64,000 nt of DNA, taken from contig CM041465.1 of NCBI GenBank assembly GCA_023213395.1, positions 108,011,741 to 108,075,740 on the forward strand. Reading direction: 5' to 3'. Positions within the stretch are counted from its first letter, which is position 1; every line of letters starts with the position of its first letter. The position numbers and the translations under genes were made by a program. Source of the stretch: Cycas panzhihuaensis (Eukaryota; Cycadophyta). The notes under the pieces are model-generated. The model made no database searches and was not told the DNA's origin. It was given only the letters and a program-made list of their open reading frames with translations. This document shows positions 22,141 to 34,779 of the stretch, in pieces.

Positions 22141-22853
22141 ATGTTATGTGCATATTTAATTAATATTTTGTGAGTTTTATGAAAAATAGAGGCTTGTTTA
22201 CAAAAAATGACACCCCATTTACATTATTTTTAAAGTTTTCAATCAGTTTTGGTAGCATGTACTAAATTTGATGCTACTACAAGTATTTTCTGGCATGTAC
22301 CAACTTCTATATATATCCCATTAGGTATATAGCAATCCACGAGCCTCTTCCTTCCAATTTTCAGTAAAAATGACAGAAATGACATGTCATTTTAGTTGTT
22401 TAACCTTTATTTTTTCTATATACCAATGTATTGTGGTTCTATATATGTTCATACTTACTCTATTTTACTATAAATTTGCCTAGAAAAGGGATATATAACC
22501 ATAGAGGACCCATTGAGTCTAATTTGATCTACCACCAAGGAGAGATAACCTATTTTTTATTTGCAACTTATGTGAAAACCCTTTGAATATTGTAGATGTG
22601 TTTTAAGCCACCTAAGCTATTTTAAAATCCATAACATCTGAAAAATCAATTATACAATATCTATGGAGCACGCAATCATCTACAGATTGATCTACATTGA
22701 AAATGATAGTATTTTTACCAATTTCTCCTCATCATAGCTGCCAAAAAGTTATGAAATCAACATGACTATTAAAAATTTGATTTTAATCTTTATTTTTTTC
22801 TAAAGTTGGATCTATATTAAAATAAATTTGATTTGGAATTGAGATATGTTGAA
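22141..22853. other. Leader of copia B, left part
   Basis: No gene is visible. This is untranslated leader between the primer-binding site and the insertion point of copia F; the leader resumes at 30527. Confidence 0.5.
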
Positions 22854-22858
22854 GGTGG

Positions 22859-23174
22859 TATTGGGTGAAGAATCTAGTTCTATAATCCACTACACTAAAG
22901 TAATGGCACATATAAAAAGGACAAAATAGAGAGAACAAGAGTGAGAGCAAAAATAAGAGGTGAGAATTATTACTCTCCCCTTGATATTCAATCTTATATA
23001 TCAAAGGATGTGTATTAGGATTTCTAGAGGAGTTTCTCATCTAATGACAGGATCCTAAAATTACACTTAAATACAAATAAAATTATATTTAACTATGTGA
23101 CTTAGTTAACTTAAAGTCATCTTCATATAATTTATCTAATTAATCTAACGACCTTGATGCATTAATATCCATCA
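22859..23174 (-). repeat. 3' LTR of copia F
   Basis: On the plus strand it runs TATTGGGTGAAGAATCTAG to ATATCCATCA, matching 30208-30521 throughout. The terminal TG has become TA at the left edge. Confidence 0.9.
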
Positions 23175-23188
23175 ATCCCCCCCTTAAT
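23175..23188 (-). promoter_or_regulatory. Polypurine tract of copia F
   Basis: On the minus strand ATTAAGGGGGGGAT directly precedes the TGATGG start of the 3' LTR. Confidence 0.7.
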
Positions 23189-23639
23189 GGTAAAAGGTCA
23201 TTATGATAAAATTTATTCTATGAGGTCTTCATTTAAGCCTCATTATTACATTAAAATTCTAAATGACACTTTTGTGAGAAAATTCTCATGGAGAATAAAA
23301 ATCCACAAACTTTCTAAGATCTATATAGCCCATTTTATAAATCAAAATAGCTAAGGTGGCTCTTGATGTAGCATGATAGCTAAGCAACTTAAATATGTAG
23401 CTGGATCTATTGAGTCTTCATATACCATTTGGTCATCCCCCATGCCCTTTCGCATTTTCATGGGTTTTTATTTTCTATGACTAATACAACCCTTATTCTT
23501 CTGTGTCTATAAAAGGTTTTCATAAATAGGATAGAGTGGAGACTTACTCTTATTCTTTTATGCCCACAAAGGGTTTTCATAAATGGAATAGAGTATGATG
23601 ATTCAATTGACATCTCCTTTGATTAGTCAAAGATAAAGG

Positions 23640-24230
23640 CCCTAAGGTAGATCTTCCTATAAAACTATTTAAACTTCACCTTTTATAATGGTTTAGTAAA
23701 GATACTAGCCACTTGATCTGTTGTAGGGTAATACTCTAGTTGAATTGTGTTGTCATGAACTAGTTCTTGAATTTTATGGACTTTCATACGTATGTATTTG
23801 GTATGATCATAAAATATAGGATTTTTTGCCATGTGGATTATTGATTGATTATCTACACAAAGACTGGTAGGACTTGTTTGGGTGATATTCAATGTTTCTA
23901 ATAATTTTCTAAACTATATCAACTCCTTGCTAGTCTTAGAAGCAACAATATATTCAACTTTGGCAGCTAAATTAGTAAGTATATTTTGCCATATAGATCT
24001 CCATGATATTGGTGTTATTCCAAGAAATGTTAGATACCCGAACATGGATCTCCTTGTGTCTTTATCTCTAGAAAAATCAGAGTTTATGTATGCATATAGT
24101 TTAAACTCTAAATTATGTTCATATAACAAACCACATTTATTAGTTGTTTTAAGATACCTTAACACTCACACTTCTACTTACCAGTGGTTCTACTTAGGAT
24201 TTGTTATGTAATGAGTAAGAATATTGATAG
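23640..24230 (-). pseudogene. RNase H of copia F
   Basis: Minus-strand blocks: LRYLKTTNKCGLLYEH, NSDFSRDKDTRRSMFGYL (24050 region), AAKVEYIVASKTSKE, LCVDNQSIIHMAKNPIF, HTKYIRMKVHKIQELV and TTDQVASIFTKPL ending at 23683. The family TDxDWAGD is changed to INSDFSRD, so acidic residues are lost. Open 23914-24165 and 23683-23892 in two frames, so one frameshift separates them. Confidence 0.8.
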
Positions 24231-25160
24231 AGTGTGTAATATTAAGTCTTATATTAGCAATATAGATGAGACTACCTATAAGTTGCTTATAAAGTATTAT
24301 ATCTACCTCTCGATCATTACCCTCAACTATCAATTTGGTATTGGGTTCCATTAGAGTGGCTATAGGTCAAGCATCTTCTAACTAAAACTTTGTTAGAAGA
24401 TCATTGATGTATATTTCTTGAGAAAGAAAGATTTTGTCATCTTTCTGAGTGATTTCAATCCCTGAGTAGTATTCCGTTAACCCAAGGTTAGACAATTTAA
24501 ATGTTTTAGCTAAATCCTTTAATTGGTTGATTACTTATTTACTGTTCCTTGTTATATGCATAATATCCATAAATATTAAGAGATAAGTGACTTTATCTTT
24601 TTGATATTTGATGAAATGTGTTGAATCAATATCTTAGTAGTCACAAACCTTATATCCAACTTGCCTAATTCTTTTTGACAACTTTGTGAACCAAGCATGA
24701 GGGGCTAATTTCAAGTCATACAAAGACTTCTTGAGCCTATGCAACTAATGCTCTTAACTAGAAATCTCAAATCTTTTATGCTAATCCATATAAATTTATT
24801 CTTTAAGATCATCATTAAGAAATATAGTTTTTACATCGAGCTGGTGAATCTTTTAGCCTTGTTGAGCTACCAAGGCCATAAGAGTTTTAATTATAAGTTA
24901 CTTGGTCATAGGTATAAAGACTTTAGTATAGTTAATGCCTTCCTTTTGTATAAATCCCTTTGCTACTAATCTTACCTTGTGTTTTTTAAGGGTGCCATTA
25001 CATTTGTATTTATTTTTATATACCCATTTATTTTGATAGGCCAATGAGATCCCATGTATTATTTTTATGAGAGATTGATACTCTTCATTTATGACATTCC
25101 TCCAAGCTATGTGTTTTATAGCTTCTTGGTACAAGAGAGGCTATTCATTGAGAGCAAGAT
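24231..25160 (-). pseudogene. Reverse transcriptase of copia F
   Basis: The N-terminal part is open at 24898-25134: YQEAIKHIAWRNVINEEY, NKWVYKNKYKCNGTLKKHKV and RLVAKGFIQKEGINYTKVF. These are the classic copia RT entry blocks. The rest, toward 24231, is broken by frequent stops. It lies between integrase and RNase H on the same strand, as expected. Confidence 0.75.
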
Positions 25161-25859
25161 GCAGTTCCACTAGTTCTAACTTAATAGAAAGTGATTCTTA
25201 TATCTTGGCTCTGTAGGTACTTTGAGTGCCAATTTTTCCCACCTCATTAGGTCGTATATCCTTATTTGGTTGACGAACTTCATGAGAACCTTGAGTTAGG
25301 AATGAGTCCTTCATTTCTCTAACTATATGGTCTTTGTTTAAATCCTCAAAATGATCACTTTACATTTTTATTGAGGAGGATGTTGATGCATCTGGGGAGC
25401 ATGGTCTATCTGCCACTACTTTGCCTTTATCAACTCTATTATTCTTGAATGGTAGTGCATGATGTGCACTCATTAATTTAGAGTCACAACTACTATCTTC
25501 TATAACTCTATTATCAGATTCCAATAGTTTGAGTAACTATTGAGTGTCTTCCTCCCTAAAGTTTAGAATTTATACATCATATTATGTAGTATCATAATAA
25601 TGATAGTTTGATGTTATGGAGTTTAATCATAATAATTAATCCTATGTTTTAGCAAACACCATGTTTTTGGTGATGAAGGTATAAAGACCTTCTACCCTTT
25701 CTTTTCCATAGGGTATCCAACGAAGATGCCTTTAAGTGTCTTGCACTGGAGTTTATTTCTATCTCTATCTACTATATAGGCATAATATGTTAAGCTAAAT
25801 ATTTTAAAGTGGTAGGCTATGAGGGGCTATCTAGTCCACCTTTTATTAGGAGAAGTTCC

Positions 25860-26450
25860 TCCTTTAGATGGACTGAAAATATTAATATAGTAAACAACTA
25901 TCTAAATTACTTATATATATAGGTAAGTAGGTATATTTTTATAAACCAACATTGCTTGAGCCATATTCATAATAGACCTATGTATATACTTTACAACTCC
26001 ATTCTGTTGGGGGATGCCTACTATTGTAGTGTGATTCTTGATGTCATTATCTCGTAGGTAGGTTTCAAACTTAGAAGAGGTATATTCTCCACTATTATCT
26101 ATTTGGAGATACTCAATCTAATAACCTAACTCCTTTTTGATGTGAGATTTAAAGGATTTAGAAACACCAAATGCCTCATCTTTCATGGTTAGAAAAGCCA
26201 CCTACACTTTCTTTGTAAAATCATTAATGAAGAATATGTAATATAATTTTTACTCCAATGATAGAATGGGCATTAGTCCACATAGATTGAAGTATACTAA
26301 TTGAAGAGGCTGACTCAATTTTCATTTACTATCAGCAAATGGTCATCTATGAGATTTGGTTATGATACATGCTTTGTATTTAAAGGGCTTAGAGGAGAAC
26401 TTGGGCAAACCTAGAAAGGTATGACAGAGATCTCTAAGTCAATTGATATA
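25860..26450 (-). pseudogene. Integrase of copia F
   Basis: The minus-strand frame reads QPLQLVYFNLCGLMPI, FINDFTKKV, FKSHIKKEL, YLQIDNSGEYTSSKF and GIPQQNGVVKYIHRSI. Compared with the copia pattern HTDLCGP, RTDNGGEY and TPQQNGVAER, the first catalytic Asp has become Asn and the Glu has become Lys. Both are G-to-A type changes. The second Asp remains. The enzyme would be inactive. Confidence 0.78.
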
Positions 26451-28118
26451 AATGTGGCCCATGTGAGTATGCCAAATAGTTTTTAGGATAGCTTAAGGTG
26501 TGTCCAAGTGGTATTAAAAGTAAAGTCTTTATTGATATAAGGGCTTTAAGCATAGTTAGCTTCAGAAGATGGGGAGTCATTTAATCTAAATAATTTACCA
26601 ATAAGTACTCTAGTTAAGACCACTCAATTTGTTAGAGGGTGAATGACCTAAAATGTCTACTTATTTATGGTAACACTAAGATCAAATCCATGGGAGACAA
26701 GAGTAGATAAGGAGAGTAGGTTTTATTTTAGATTAGGAATATATAAGACATCAAGTAATGTAAAATCTCTCAAGCCTAGGAATTTCAAGCATATGTTTCC
26801 AATACCTTTGATCAATTATTGGGATTTGTTGGCCATATAAATGATACCATATACATTGAAACTAAAAGTTTGATATAGATCCCAATTATAGGCCATATGA
26901 TGTATTACTCTTGTACCTATGATCTATAATCCATAAGAAGGTGTTTGAAGTTATGTTATTTATAACTCCAAGAGGAGTTTACATTAGTGATTCAAGATCA
27001 TAAGTGGCATAGTCACAATAGGCTTTAAAATACCTCTTAGATTGATCAATAACTTTTGATGATAAGGATCCCTCAAATTTTTTAATATATGATTGAGTAA
27101 AACCTATACTACTAAACTATTCTTCACATGCTTCATCAACATTATAAGCCTTAAATTTTTATTGAAACTTAGGTAACTTGTTTATAGGTATATGATAGTC
27201 CTTTGCAAGGTGTCCTATCTTATTATACCTTTTGCATATAATAATCCAATTCCCATTCTCTAAAGTACTAGTTTGTCTTGATTGTCTTGCATTGAAAGAT
27301 GGTGCTTTCCCTTGAGACTATCAAGGCTATTGTTGTTGAGGGTTTTATTGACCTAGTGGTTGATTTCCTCTAATCCTTGCTTAGTCATTTCCTCTACCAC
27401 AAGAGGGACCCTGATTCTTTGAGAAGCATACTTTTTATTCCACATCAAAAGCTGCATCTAGAAGAGAATCTAAAGTTATAAAATTAGTATCAAAAGTCTT
27501 ATCAAATTTTATAAACTTCTCTGTAAGAGCTTCAAAGTTAAGCAACTTCAATATTCTAGTTAATTAAAGACTCCTAAGTAAATTCTTATAATCGAGTATA
27601 TGTAAACAAGACTATATGATGAATACCCATGTAATACATTAGGTCTTAAAATCCTTATCTATTACTTGTGTGATCAATCAAAGGAGAATGATTATTTTAT
27701 GTGCATATCCCTTCTACATCTTCATCTTATTCATCTTTAATACTAAATAAACAAATTTAAGGTCAGACTTTTCATTAAAATTCTTTTTAAGAACCTCGAG
27801 GAATTTCTAAGTTATATCATGATATTCTTCATTGATTAGATTATGTAGGGAGTGATCAGTCACCAATAGAATACTTGCATGAATCTTCTTATCATTGATT
27901 TCCCATTGTAATTTAGCTACAAGATCTATTGGAACTATAGGTGGAGTTCCTCTAGAGATAAGTATTATTTCTATCACATGGATGACATGTGTAAGTTATA
28001 TATGGGCTCTCTAAAGGCCTTCATATTTAGCAGTTATCTTAACTTTGATATACTATAGATACCAATTATCTTTTATTTTCAAGATGTAGTTTACATTCTA
28101 CTTAAACTGAGAAGACAT
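26451..28118 (-). pseudogene. Gag and protease region of copia F
   Basis: The frame starts at 28118 with MSSQFK, then shows copia Gag text (LVAKLQWEINDKKIHAS, FLEVLKKNFNEKSDL). A zinc knuckle at 27195-27236 reads C-K-R-Y-N-K-I-G-H-L-A-K-D-Y, in which two of the three Cys are Tyr. The start is chosen because it is the first Met of the Gag frame and is preceded by non-coding leader. Protease should lie near 26.9 kb but I cannot place its active site. Confidence 0.6.
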
Positions 28119-30192
28119 GGTGAAGATAATGAAGTAAAAGAGATAGTGAAGAAATAGTAAATAAAAATGGCACTAACACATGTGGCTAATATACATAACA
28201 CAGTAGCGAGAATATGATTAAATAACAAGCAATGATACAAATGGCAATATAAAGATCGCAAAGATAAATGATGTATCATGTAATCATATAATCAAGATTG
28301 TGCCCATATAGAAGCCATTGTGTGGGTGCACATAACTAAAAATTAAGTGTGATGTAGAATGTATGATTAAACCCAAATCTCTATCTCAAGTCTAAAGTAG
28401 TTGAGGTGTTGATGTTTAAGGGGGCTTCTAGTATACGTATTAGGGCCTTCACTTATGATACTTACACTATTGTTAAGATAACATAGAGCCCAGGTACTAG
28501 TAGTCCTCATCCCATTCATCGATGAGCAGTAATGTACCTAACATCGAAAGGTGGTATGTGCATATCCCATGGCTATAAAAGATATTGGGTTAGCTATATT
28601 ATAATCTTGATTAGAGTTTTTAATTTTCTCAAGTGGTTATCAGGATTATCCCAAATTGACGGTCATAGGTATGGTTAACCTATCCCTCCACTACTATTCT
28701 AATTAAGACTAGACCTAGTATAAAATCCACACCTCTCTTAAGGCCCAGACATTAGCCAATTATTGTCTCTTTCAATATAGGTCAAGAATTAATGGTATAA
28801 GACATATAGATGAGATTCCTTTTAAGAAAGAGTGCAAGTTGTTTTCTAATAACTTAAACTTGAAAATTAAAATAGAAAGATACTAAATGCTAGCTTACCT
28901 TCCATACTTTCTTGTTCTTGTTATTATCGTTTTATGTGTTTACTTTATACCATATATGAAAATAGAAAGAGCATGCTAGATTTAGTAGGGGAACCAAATG
29001 TTACTTCCAATTTAAGGTTTCAGTTACTTTCATACAATGTTTTTAAATGTAATTTTAAAAATTTTAATATAAAATCTATAAAGGGTAAAAAAGCAAATCA
29101 AGTTATCACTAAAATAATGATTTCTTTGAATATAGAAGCATGTTAATTTGCCTTATTTTATGATTTTCTTTTACAAAATTTATAAATAATAATAAATAGG
29201 TAAAATTTTATAAAAATTACAAATATGGAGGCCTAGATAATAGAATCTAAATTTGTTAAAGAAGAAAAAAATGCTCATAATGAGGTTTTTGAAAAGACAG
29301 TGAAGTCTGATTTTTGAAAAAAACACAAAAGAATTACCAAATTTATTGTCTCAAAATCCAAACTTCAGTATGTCAAAATCTTCATTTCGATGCATACATT
29401 AAATTTTCTTTCTACAATAGTTTGAAAAATGACTAAGAAATTACTCAAAATGCCCTTAAAATATTTCTATGTTGTTGAATAGGTAGATTTAGCATTCATC
29501 AGAAAACTACAAAATTCTTATTAACTAATGGATAAAATTTAATGAAATCAATCTCAAAATCCTTTTGAGATATAAATCTGCTAAAACCTTAAAAAGAATT
29601 AGATTATTAGCTTAGACTTAAAGAATTTCATTAAGAAAAGTTGCCTTAGGTCGTGCTCCTAAATTTAAATATTTTTTAGAAAAATTCATGCTTAATAAAA
29701 TTTAATGAGACCAGATCTAAAATGGATGTTTTACCTAGATCTACTAACACCCTAAAACAAATTTAGCATAAATCAATCAGATTTGAAGAAATTAGTAGTA
29801 GATCTTCTAAATAAACAAAAATTATATTTGAGTTAAATTCGGTTGTTACATGCTAAATCTAAAGATGCTCTAAAGGATAAAATTTCTCCTCTTGGATGGG
29901 TGATCTTGCACATCAAATTTTATTGAAATTAGAGACTATCAAAATTTTCACAAAATTTAAGCCTTCAAAATGTAGTCTTGAGTTATTTCTGTAGTCAAAT
30001 GATTTCAAAAATTAGTCATTTTTATCTTTGCAATTTTACACATATAACAGATGTAGTCATATATAAAATAATAAAATAAAAGTTTATTAATGTAAAATAA
30101 AGCTCTCAAATAAGCCCTCGACCTTACATAAATTATGAGTGAGAGGCATCAATGGCTCCATGCAAACCTAGTGGAGAAATGTGGTTAATAAT
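28119..30192. other. Long leader of copia F
   Basis: About 2 kb without a recognisable gene lies between gag and the primer-binding site. Short frames such as 28934-29146 have no recognisable product. The sequence is AT-rich and untranslated as far as I can see. Confidence 0.5.
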
Positions 30193-30205
30193 GGCTCTAA
30201 TACTA
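30193..30205 (-). promoter_or_regulatory. Primer-binding site of copia F
   Basis: On the minus strand TAGTATTAGAGCC lies two bases inside the 5' LTR, matching TGGTATCAGAGCC except for two transitions. Confidence 0.75.
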
Positions 30206-30207
30206 GT

Positions 30208-30521
30208 TGTTGGGTGAAGGATCTAGTACAATAATCCATTATACTAAAGTAATGACACACAGGAAAAGCAAAATAGAGAGAATAAGATTAAGAGTAAAAT
30301 TGAGAGGTAAGAATTATTACTTTGCCCTTCACATTTAGTCTTATGTATCAAAGGATGTGCATTAGGGTTTCCAGAGGAGTTTTTTGTCTAATAACATGAA
30401 CTCAAAATTACACTTAAATATAAACGAAATTACATTTGACTATGTGATTTAACTAACCTACAGTCACCTTCATATAATTTATCTAATTAATCTAATGACC
30501 TTGATGTATTAACATCTATTA
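30208..30521 (-). repeat. 5' LTR of copia F
   Basis: On the plus strand it begins TGTTGGGTGAAGGATCTAG and ends AACATCTATTA. It matches 22859-23174 across its length. Confidence 0.9.
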
Positions 30522-30526
30522 GGGGG

Positions 30527-31866
30527 CTAATCTATTGGTCACATTTGACCTTATGGTACAAGGTTTTAATTACAAAAAGGGGTGGGTTCCAAATATTATA
30601 AGATATTTTTTATAATTTTTTATTAATAAAAAAGTTTATATTATATTTCATATTACTTTGAAGTTTGCTAGCCCTTTTGGAGTCCATCTGATGGTCACAT
30701 ACACCTATTCTATGACTGGGGGGCAACTAGCAAAGGGGGCTTAAGCCAAACCCACCTTGATTTTTGACCATAAAAGGGTATGTATTAGTGTTTTAACTAT
30801 AACTTTTCAATGGGAAGTCAAATTTAAGTATTGTCTAAACCATTAGAAAGTTGATTTAGAGGGCTACAGTCTGAAGCTATTTCTAGCCAAATTTGAGTAC
30901 ATTTTAAGGGAGACTCAAATTGACCCTTTTGTTTAAGTAATCATAATCTCTATTTTACCAATTGAAGGCTTATATCTTATTTTGCATAAGATTTTTTGTT
31001 GCTAAATACTATTCTCATTTGTTAATAAGTTATTGTACTCTAATTTTTAAGCTAACATGTACTTGTGCTTTGTTATTATAAGTGTTCTTAAGTAATAAAT
31101 ATAGATATTCTTATAGTAAGGTTTATAGAAAAGAGAACACCCTAACCCTATTTTTTTCTCTAAGTTATTTTCCTTAGTTCTCTTACTTTTATTTTTTATA
31201 AAATGAACCTTGTATATAAATAAGATTGCTCCTAAAATCAATTTAAACTCATATCATTAAAAAGGATAATACCCAAATTTATAAGAAAACTTTTTTAGCC
31301 TTATAAGTGGAACAATTAGGACCCCTGAAGTTACCACTCTGCATACATCTTTAGTGTTCTTTGAATTCTATAGATTTTATAGAAAACCATTGGCCATAAG
31401 ATGTATTAAGTGGTAGGATGAGGTGTGAAACTCATCCTTGATGTTTGGAGACTAGGCTAGACTCAGAAAGTGTCACTGCCTTGGTTGTAATTCTTAGCTA
31501 GATCTATCACTAGGCATAAGTTTGACATAGGAGGACCATCAAATTAGGGGGTTCTTTAACCTTCTTTGAATCCCATGTATTAAGGTATATTTATCCTTAA
31601 ACTCATATACTAATATATAGGGTCCCTAGTTTACCACTTATGGGTAGACACCACTAGATAAGATAATGACCAAGAGCTTCCTTAGAGACCTATAAATATA
31701 GAATTCTATAATAATAGCCCCTTAGATAGATAGGACACAAACACAAAAAGACTTAAAAACTAAAGGACATGTTAAAATGATAACCTAAATGGTCTTATTT
31801 AATACTATTAAACTTAATAACATAAATAATTTCTTAGCTTAGAAATAAGTTAAGAACCTTCTTATC
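30527..31866 (+). other. Leader of copia B, right part, shared with copia C
   Basis: No protein is recognisable. The stretch is clearly related to the leader of copia C. GGACCCCTGAAGTTACCAC (31319) matches GGGACCCCTGAAGTTATCAC (41068), and GGTAGGATGAGGTGTGAAAC matches GGTAGGATGAGGTGAGAAAC. AGTTTACCACTT.. and CCACTAGATAAGAT continue the match to about 31745. Weaker similarity extends left to about 30530 (against 39400 onward). Conservation of an untranslated leader between two elements with different LTRs suggests a functional RNA segment. Confidence 0.6.
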
Positions 31867-32985
31867 ATGAATGATAATTGAAGTTATATCAATGGTGATA
31901 TTCCTTTACCCAAACCTACTTATGATCTAAATGATTCTACCATTGTCATCCCATTTAATCTAATTACCTTGTCTAACTTCAAAGGTAAGGATAATATAGC
32001 CTCATCTTTCCTCCAGTTGGTTGTAGAAGATTAAGTAGATCAAAATATAGAAATTACTCAAACATCTCATGAAGCTTGGAGCACTTTATGCTCCCTCTAT
32101 AAGAGGAAAGATGAATCAAGATCTTTAACCTTAAAGGCACACTTGTTTAGAATACCTTTTACTAAAAATATTATTGCCTACTTAACTAAGGTCAAAACAA
32201 TAAAAAACCAACTCATAATCCTTGGTGAACCTCCCCCAGATCATGAACTAGTATATGGCATCCTTAATATCCTTCATGTAGAATATAATAACTTTATATC
32301 TAAACTTCATGCTAACTATACTAAAATAGATTTCATCACATTTAAAGGACTTTTTATAAGAGAAGAGAATATCCTCAACTGCCAAAGAGTAATATCTACC
32401 TCTTACTTGACCCCTACATTTACCTATAGGAGTTCATAGAGGAGTAAGACTATTCAATAACTAATTTAATAACCAAATCATCTACAAAATCTTGCTCAAA
32501 AACTTGACTCTTGGACATATTACTAGATATAAATTAGTTGCTAACTCAATAGTAACCACAACAAATTAACACTTCCTCCTAATAAGTTTAACAACCTTAA
32601 TAGGCTCATCAACCATAAAGAAATTAGTAATGTAGACTAAATATCACCAGTATGTACTATAGAAAAAATAGCCATCTAGTTGTTGATTGTAGGAGAAGAT
32701 AAGTTAATCTTTGTATACTACCAATTCAAGGGGATAACCATATGGACATAGCTATCAACAAGGAGGACCTAGCTATCAATAAGGTAGCCCTAACTTCTAA
32801 TAAGAAGCCCCATACTTTTAACACAGAGGACCTGGTTATCAATAAGGTAGACCTAGTTTTTAATAAGGAAGCCTATACTTTCAATAAGGAGCCTCTTATT
32901 TCTAATAAGGAGGCATCATTCCTCAATAACAAGGCCTTGTTTATCCATAAGGAGGGCTAATATATCAACAACTAGGCCAATTCTT
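31867..32985 (+). pseudogene. Gag of copia B with Gln/Gly-rich C-terminal repeat
   Basis: Gag begins MNDN, stop, SYINGDIPLPKPTYDLNDS at 31867. It passes FNLITLSNFKGKDNIASSF, QTSHEAWSTLCSLYKRKDES and an open stretch at 32143-32439 (KNQLIILGEPPPDHELVYGI). After a frame change, a zinc-knuckle remnant Y-R-K-N-S-H-L-V-V-D-C ends at 32690. In the same frame it runs into a repeat of the type Y-Q-Q-G-G-P-S-Y-Q (32754-32985) interrupted by many taa codons. The adjacent frame, which happens to be open (32742-32960), reads an N-K-E repeat and is a shadow. Confidence 0.7.
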
Positions 32986-33119
32986 CTAATAGAATTAGAA
33001 TTAAAGATAAAATTAGAAATAACACCAACTAAATAAACAATGGTTCACACCAAGAAATCTAAGGAACAACCCTGATCTATAATAAGGAGGTAGTATAGAA
33101 GATTCTCGAGATCCCTCCT

Positions 33120-34510
33120 CTTGAAACTTGTTCTTTATGAATTTATCATCTCAACAAAGTGATAATTATTGGTTACATGATTTAGGTACCACATGCCATA
33201 TAATAGGTATAGTAGACATGTTAGAGGAAACCTATCTAATCAACACTCAAATAGTCATATTTAGAGACAACTTCACCTACGATGCAATAAAAATTAGAAG
33301 GGCTCTAATTAAAGGATTTTGAAATCTAACACCATACTAATAATATGTTCTTAGTCCCACCCATGAGAATGAACCTACTCTCCATTAGTCAAATTGATAA
33401 GTAGAACCTAGATGTTTTCTTTAGTTAATACATCTATACTATCACTGATCATACTACTAGACATCTTATGGTAGTAAGACATGAAGATAGTAGCTTGTAC
33501 AAGCTTGATGGAGTTCCCCTCACCACTAATCCACCAATAGAATCTTGTTTAATAGCTAAAAATACCCAACTTAATAAGGGGAAAGAAATAATCATAGAAG
33601 ACCCACCTTTTATCTAACACCAAGGTGAATTCTACTATTATAATGAAAAATCTACCTCAATTAGTGCTAGAGACCAACTGTGGCATCAATGTCTTAGTCA
33701 TCTAAATATGTAGAGTTTAAATCTCATGAAGAGAAACTACTTCATATATGAGGCCTACCTAGTGAGAAATAGAAAAGAGAAAATTTTCCATCCAAGAATG
33801 CATGGAGAACCTCTAAACCATTAGAATTAGTCCACTTAAATATTTGTGGACCCATGTCAGTTCAATCTCTTAATAGAACACCTATTTTTTATGACATTTA
33901 TAGATGACTATTCTTGAAAAGTGTGGGTCTACTTCCTAAGGAATAAGTACCAAGCCCTTGACAAATTCAAAGAATTTGAGGCTAAAGTAGAGAATGAAAG
34001 TGGTATGAGTATTAAGATCCTAAGATCTAATAATGGAGTGGAGTATATATTAAACTAATTTACTAATTTTTGTAAGCAATATAACATCAAATGTTAATTC
34101 TCAACACCTCACACACATCAATAAAATGGTATAGTAGAGAGAATGAATCAAATATTAGTAAATAAAATAAAAGCTATGTTAAGTGCTATTATTTTTTCTA
34201 TAAGATTTTATATTGATACCATTGTGACTGTTGCCTATCTAATAAATAAAAGTCCTACTATTGTAGTTAGGAATATCATTCCTAAGGAGGCTTGGTCAAG
34301 ACTCAAACTAATATTTACTCACTTAAAGACCTTCGGATGTATAGCTTGCAAACTTATTTCTAAGGAGAAGAGGAAGAAGCTAGATGACAAAAGCTTTAAG
34401 TACATATTACTTAGCTATATACCTAGTTGTAAAGCCTACAAGGTATTTGACATTATTAGAAACCAAGTCTACACTACTCAGGATGTAATGTTTACTAAAT
34501 ATACTTAAGG
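33120..34510 (+). pseudogene. Protease and integrase of copia B
   Basis: Protease starts YWLHDLGTTCHIIGIVDML near 33166, the copia WLLDSGATSHM motif with Ser-Gly changed to Leu-Gly. Integrase follows: RDQLWHQCLSHLNM near 33669, FIDDYS*KVWVYFL near 33898, LRSNNGVEYI near 34020 (Asp to Asn), HQ*NGIVERMNQ near 34120, then an open 34143-34508 with SPTIVVRNIIPKEAW, FGCIACKLI and DDKSFKYILLSY. The catalytic Glu remains. Confidence 0.8.
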
Positions 34511-34779
34511 CTTAGGTCCCACACAACTTTAGTTTATAGTAGAAGATAATGTTTGTATAGTTGAAGTGCCTCTTATACCAATTTTGGAGCTATTAGCACC
34601 TATGTCCTCGTACACACCAAGTTTATCTTCAACTCTAGTAGCCTTAACATCTACATTAGAAGCTAGTACATTGTACCACTTATTTTAATTGATGACCTTA
34701 AGGTAGAAGCCATTAGTTTTTAACCACCTCCTAAGTTGGTCCAATAATTACTAAAGGATGTTTCTCCTCCTCCCACAAC

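Larger units (their letters stand above)
22859..30521 (-). mobile_element. Minus-strand Ty1/copia element F, inserted in copia B
   Basis: LTRs at 22859-23174 and 30208-30521 are colinear (316 and 314 bp). On the minus strand the order is 5' LTR, primer-binding site, 2-kb leader, gag, integrase, RT, RNase H, polypurine tract, 3' LTR. Flanks are GGTGG (22854-22858) and GGGGG (30522-30526), a 4/5 match consistent with a decayed duplication. The insertion sits in the leader of copia B, so no frame can confirm it. Confidence 0.88.

Noticed and set aside
32742-32960. Open frame of N-K-E-type repeats
   Set aside because: It is out of frame with the Gag zinc knuckle. The knuckle frame reads a Gln/Gly repeat in which taa stops replace caa, so the open frame is a shadow.
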